Assembly: GCF_024346375.1 (NCBI RefSeq)
Contig: NZ_JAGQCV010000013.1
Location: 1-64,000 of the forward strand
Direction: 5' to 3'
Source of the DNA: Synechococcus sp. ATX 2A4
GTDB taxonomy: Bacteria > Cyanobacteriota > Cyanobacteriia > PCC-6307 > Cyanobiaceae
Length of the DNA: 64,000 nucleotides
Part shown: positions 63,302-64,000 of the stretch, piece after piece
Position numbering within the stretch: position 1 is the stretch's first letter
Layout of the letters: the number at the start of each line of letters is the position of its first letter
Made by a program: the position numbers and the translations under genes
The notes under the pieces: generated by a model
The model's database searches: none
What the model was told of the DNA's origin: nothing
The model's input: only the letters and a program-made list of their open reading frames with translations

Positions 63302-63517
63302 ATGTCGCGCGAGCAGCTCAAGGCGTTTCTGCTGCGGATGCAGAACGACGCCGCGTTGAAGCAGCAGGTGCTGGCGTCCTCCACCGCCGACGATGTGGCC
63401 CAGATCGCCGTGAAGCTGGGCTTTGAATTCTCGGGGGATGAGCTGCTGCGGGCGTCTGGTCAGAAGTTCGACAAGGTGACGGTGCGCAAAAACGATGTGC
63501 CCGGCGAATACAGCTGA
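63302..63517 (+). CDS. Nif11-domain small protein
   Basis: A 71-aa product from ATG 63302. Residues 1-50 (SREQLKAFLLRMQNDAALKQ, then DDVAQIAVKLGFEFSGDELL) match the Nif11 leader-peptide fold. The C-terminal 20 residues (ASGQKFDKVTVRKNDVPGEY) lack a double-glycine cleavage site and Cys/Ser/Thr-rich core, so it is probably not a lanthipeptide precursor. No modification enzyme is nearby. Confidence 0.8.
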   Translation: MSREQLKAFLLRMQNDAALKQQVLASSTADDVAQIAVKLGFEFSGDELLRASGQKFDKVTVRKNDVPGEYS

Positions 63518-63535
63518 AGGCTCACGGCAGCAGGC

Positions 63536-64000
63536 TCACATCGCCGTGAACGTAAGCGGTTCGTAGCGGGCCAGGCTCAGCCGCCAGAGTCCTTCGCCCT
63601 GCCGGCGCAGCTGATCGAGAAATCCTTCGCTGTCGCCATCGCGGATCCAGCGGGCCTTGAGCGCGGGCAGCTGCTCCTGCATCACCGGCAGGGGGAGTTG
63701 CAGCAGCAGCAGGCTGGCCTCGCCAGCGCAACGGCTCACGGGCTGCGCATCACTGCGCTGCCACAGACGGATCAGCAGCTCCAGGGCCAGGGTCTTCCCC
63801 GCCTCGCCGGGATCTGAGCCCGGGGCGATGGCCTGCTTGAGCGAGAGGCCATTGAGGGGCATGGCCCGCTGCGCGTCCTGCTCCAGCAGGGCCAGACAGA
63901 TCAGATAGGGCGCGTCAGCCAAGGCAGCAACCAGAGACTCCGGGCCCAGCTTGGGCGTTCGTGGTGGGGCCCATGTGGCGATGGGCGCGCCAGGCTGGAG
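63536..64000 (-). CDS. Hypothetical protein, 5' end beyond window
   Basis: The frame is open to the window edge: after the internal LADAPYLICLALLEQ the codons upstream continue without stop (TWAPPRTPKLGPESLVAA), so the N-terminus is missing. The visible 154 residues are acidic and helical, ending RQGEGLWRLSLARYEPLTFTAM. I do not recognise the family. It converges on the Nif11-like gene with an 18-bp gap. Confidence 0.65.
   Translation of the reverse strand, partial: LQPGAPIATWAPPRTPKLGPESLVAALADAPYLICLALLEQDAQRAMPLNGLSLKQAIAPGSDPGEAGKTLALELLIRLWQRSDAQPVSRCAGEASLLLLQLPLPVMQEQLPALKARWIRDGDSEGFLDQLRRQGEGLWRLSLARYEPLTFTAM

Noticed and set aside
62886-63359. His/Ala/Gln-rich open frame of 157 codons
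   Set aside because: It is built from the CAAGC-type degenerate repeat and overlaps the Nif11-like gene in another frame.

Overview
The window looks like a chromosomal segment of a GC-rich unicellular picocyanobacterium (Synechococcus/Cyanobium type). Evidence: a chlorophyll-binding IsiA antenna protein, an IsiB flavodoxin, two ferritins, a FutC-type iron ABC ATPase, a CPA2 antiporter, a UPF0016 manganese transporter and several small proteins of cyanobacterial character, with high third-position GC throughout. No species can be assigned from the sequence alone.

Layout. (1) Positions 1-8511 form an iron-homeostasis block: isiB, isiA, two ferritins, futC, a Crp/Fnr-type regulator and a Fur-family regulator. 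Two Fur-box-like half sites lie head to head upstream of the Crp-type gene, and two paralogous small proteins flank the isi/ferritin genes. (2) 8599-20512 holds core genes: a UPF0104 membrane protein, larC, an M41-like peptidase, a conserved cyanobacterial protein, a TPR protein, exonuclease III, a two-gene MerR-type metal regulon (DUF305 protein and glutaredoxin-MauE protein), a UPF0016 transporter, a CDF transporter and pstS. (3) 20925-20998 is tRNA-Pro(TGG). Its 3' part is duplicated exactly at 47899-47949 as a 51-bp direct repeat, which delimits a 27-kb integrated element (20955-47949). (4) From 48145 onward core genes resume: a phosphoesterase, a VWA protein with a MerR-like regulator, a broken M28 peptidase, a double cupin, a CNNM/CorC protein, a cation antiporter, a PacL-like P-type ATPase, a methyltransferase, a lipid kinase and a Nif11-like small protein. 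A gene running off the window edge closes it.

The integrated element is the most interesting part. It carries a tyrosine integrase next to the right att site, an AlpA-like small DNA-binding protein, a RecA-like (RepA-type) ATPase, a PrimPol-VapE protein, an SF1 helicase, a sigma-70-like protein, a probable two-gene HEPN/abortive-infection module and a complete type I-E CRISPR-Cas locus (cas3-cas8e-cse2-cas7e-cas5e-cas6e-cas1-cas2e). The CRISPR array has 38 repeats and 37 spacers. The element therefore resembles a satellite/tycheposon-like tRNA-integrating element whose main cargo is an adaptive immune system. The array starts only 9 bp after the cas2 stop codon, so any leader must overlap the 3' end of cas2.

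Other themes are intergenic stretches made of short degenerate tandem repeats (at least six places) and three genes broken by single in-frame events: two amber codons and one +1 shift.
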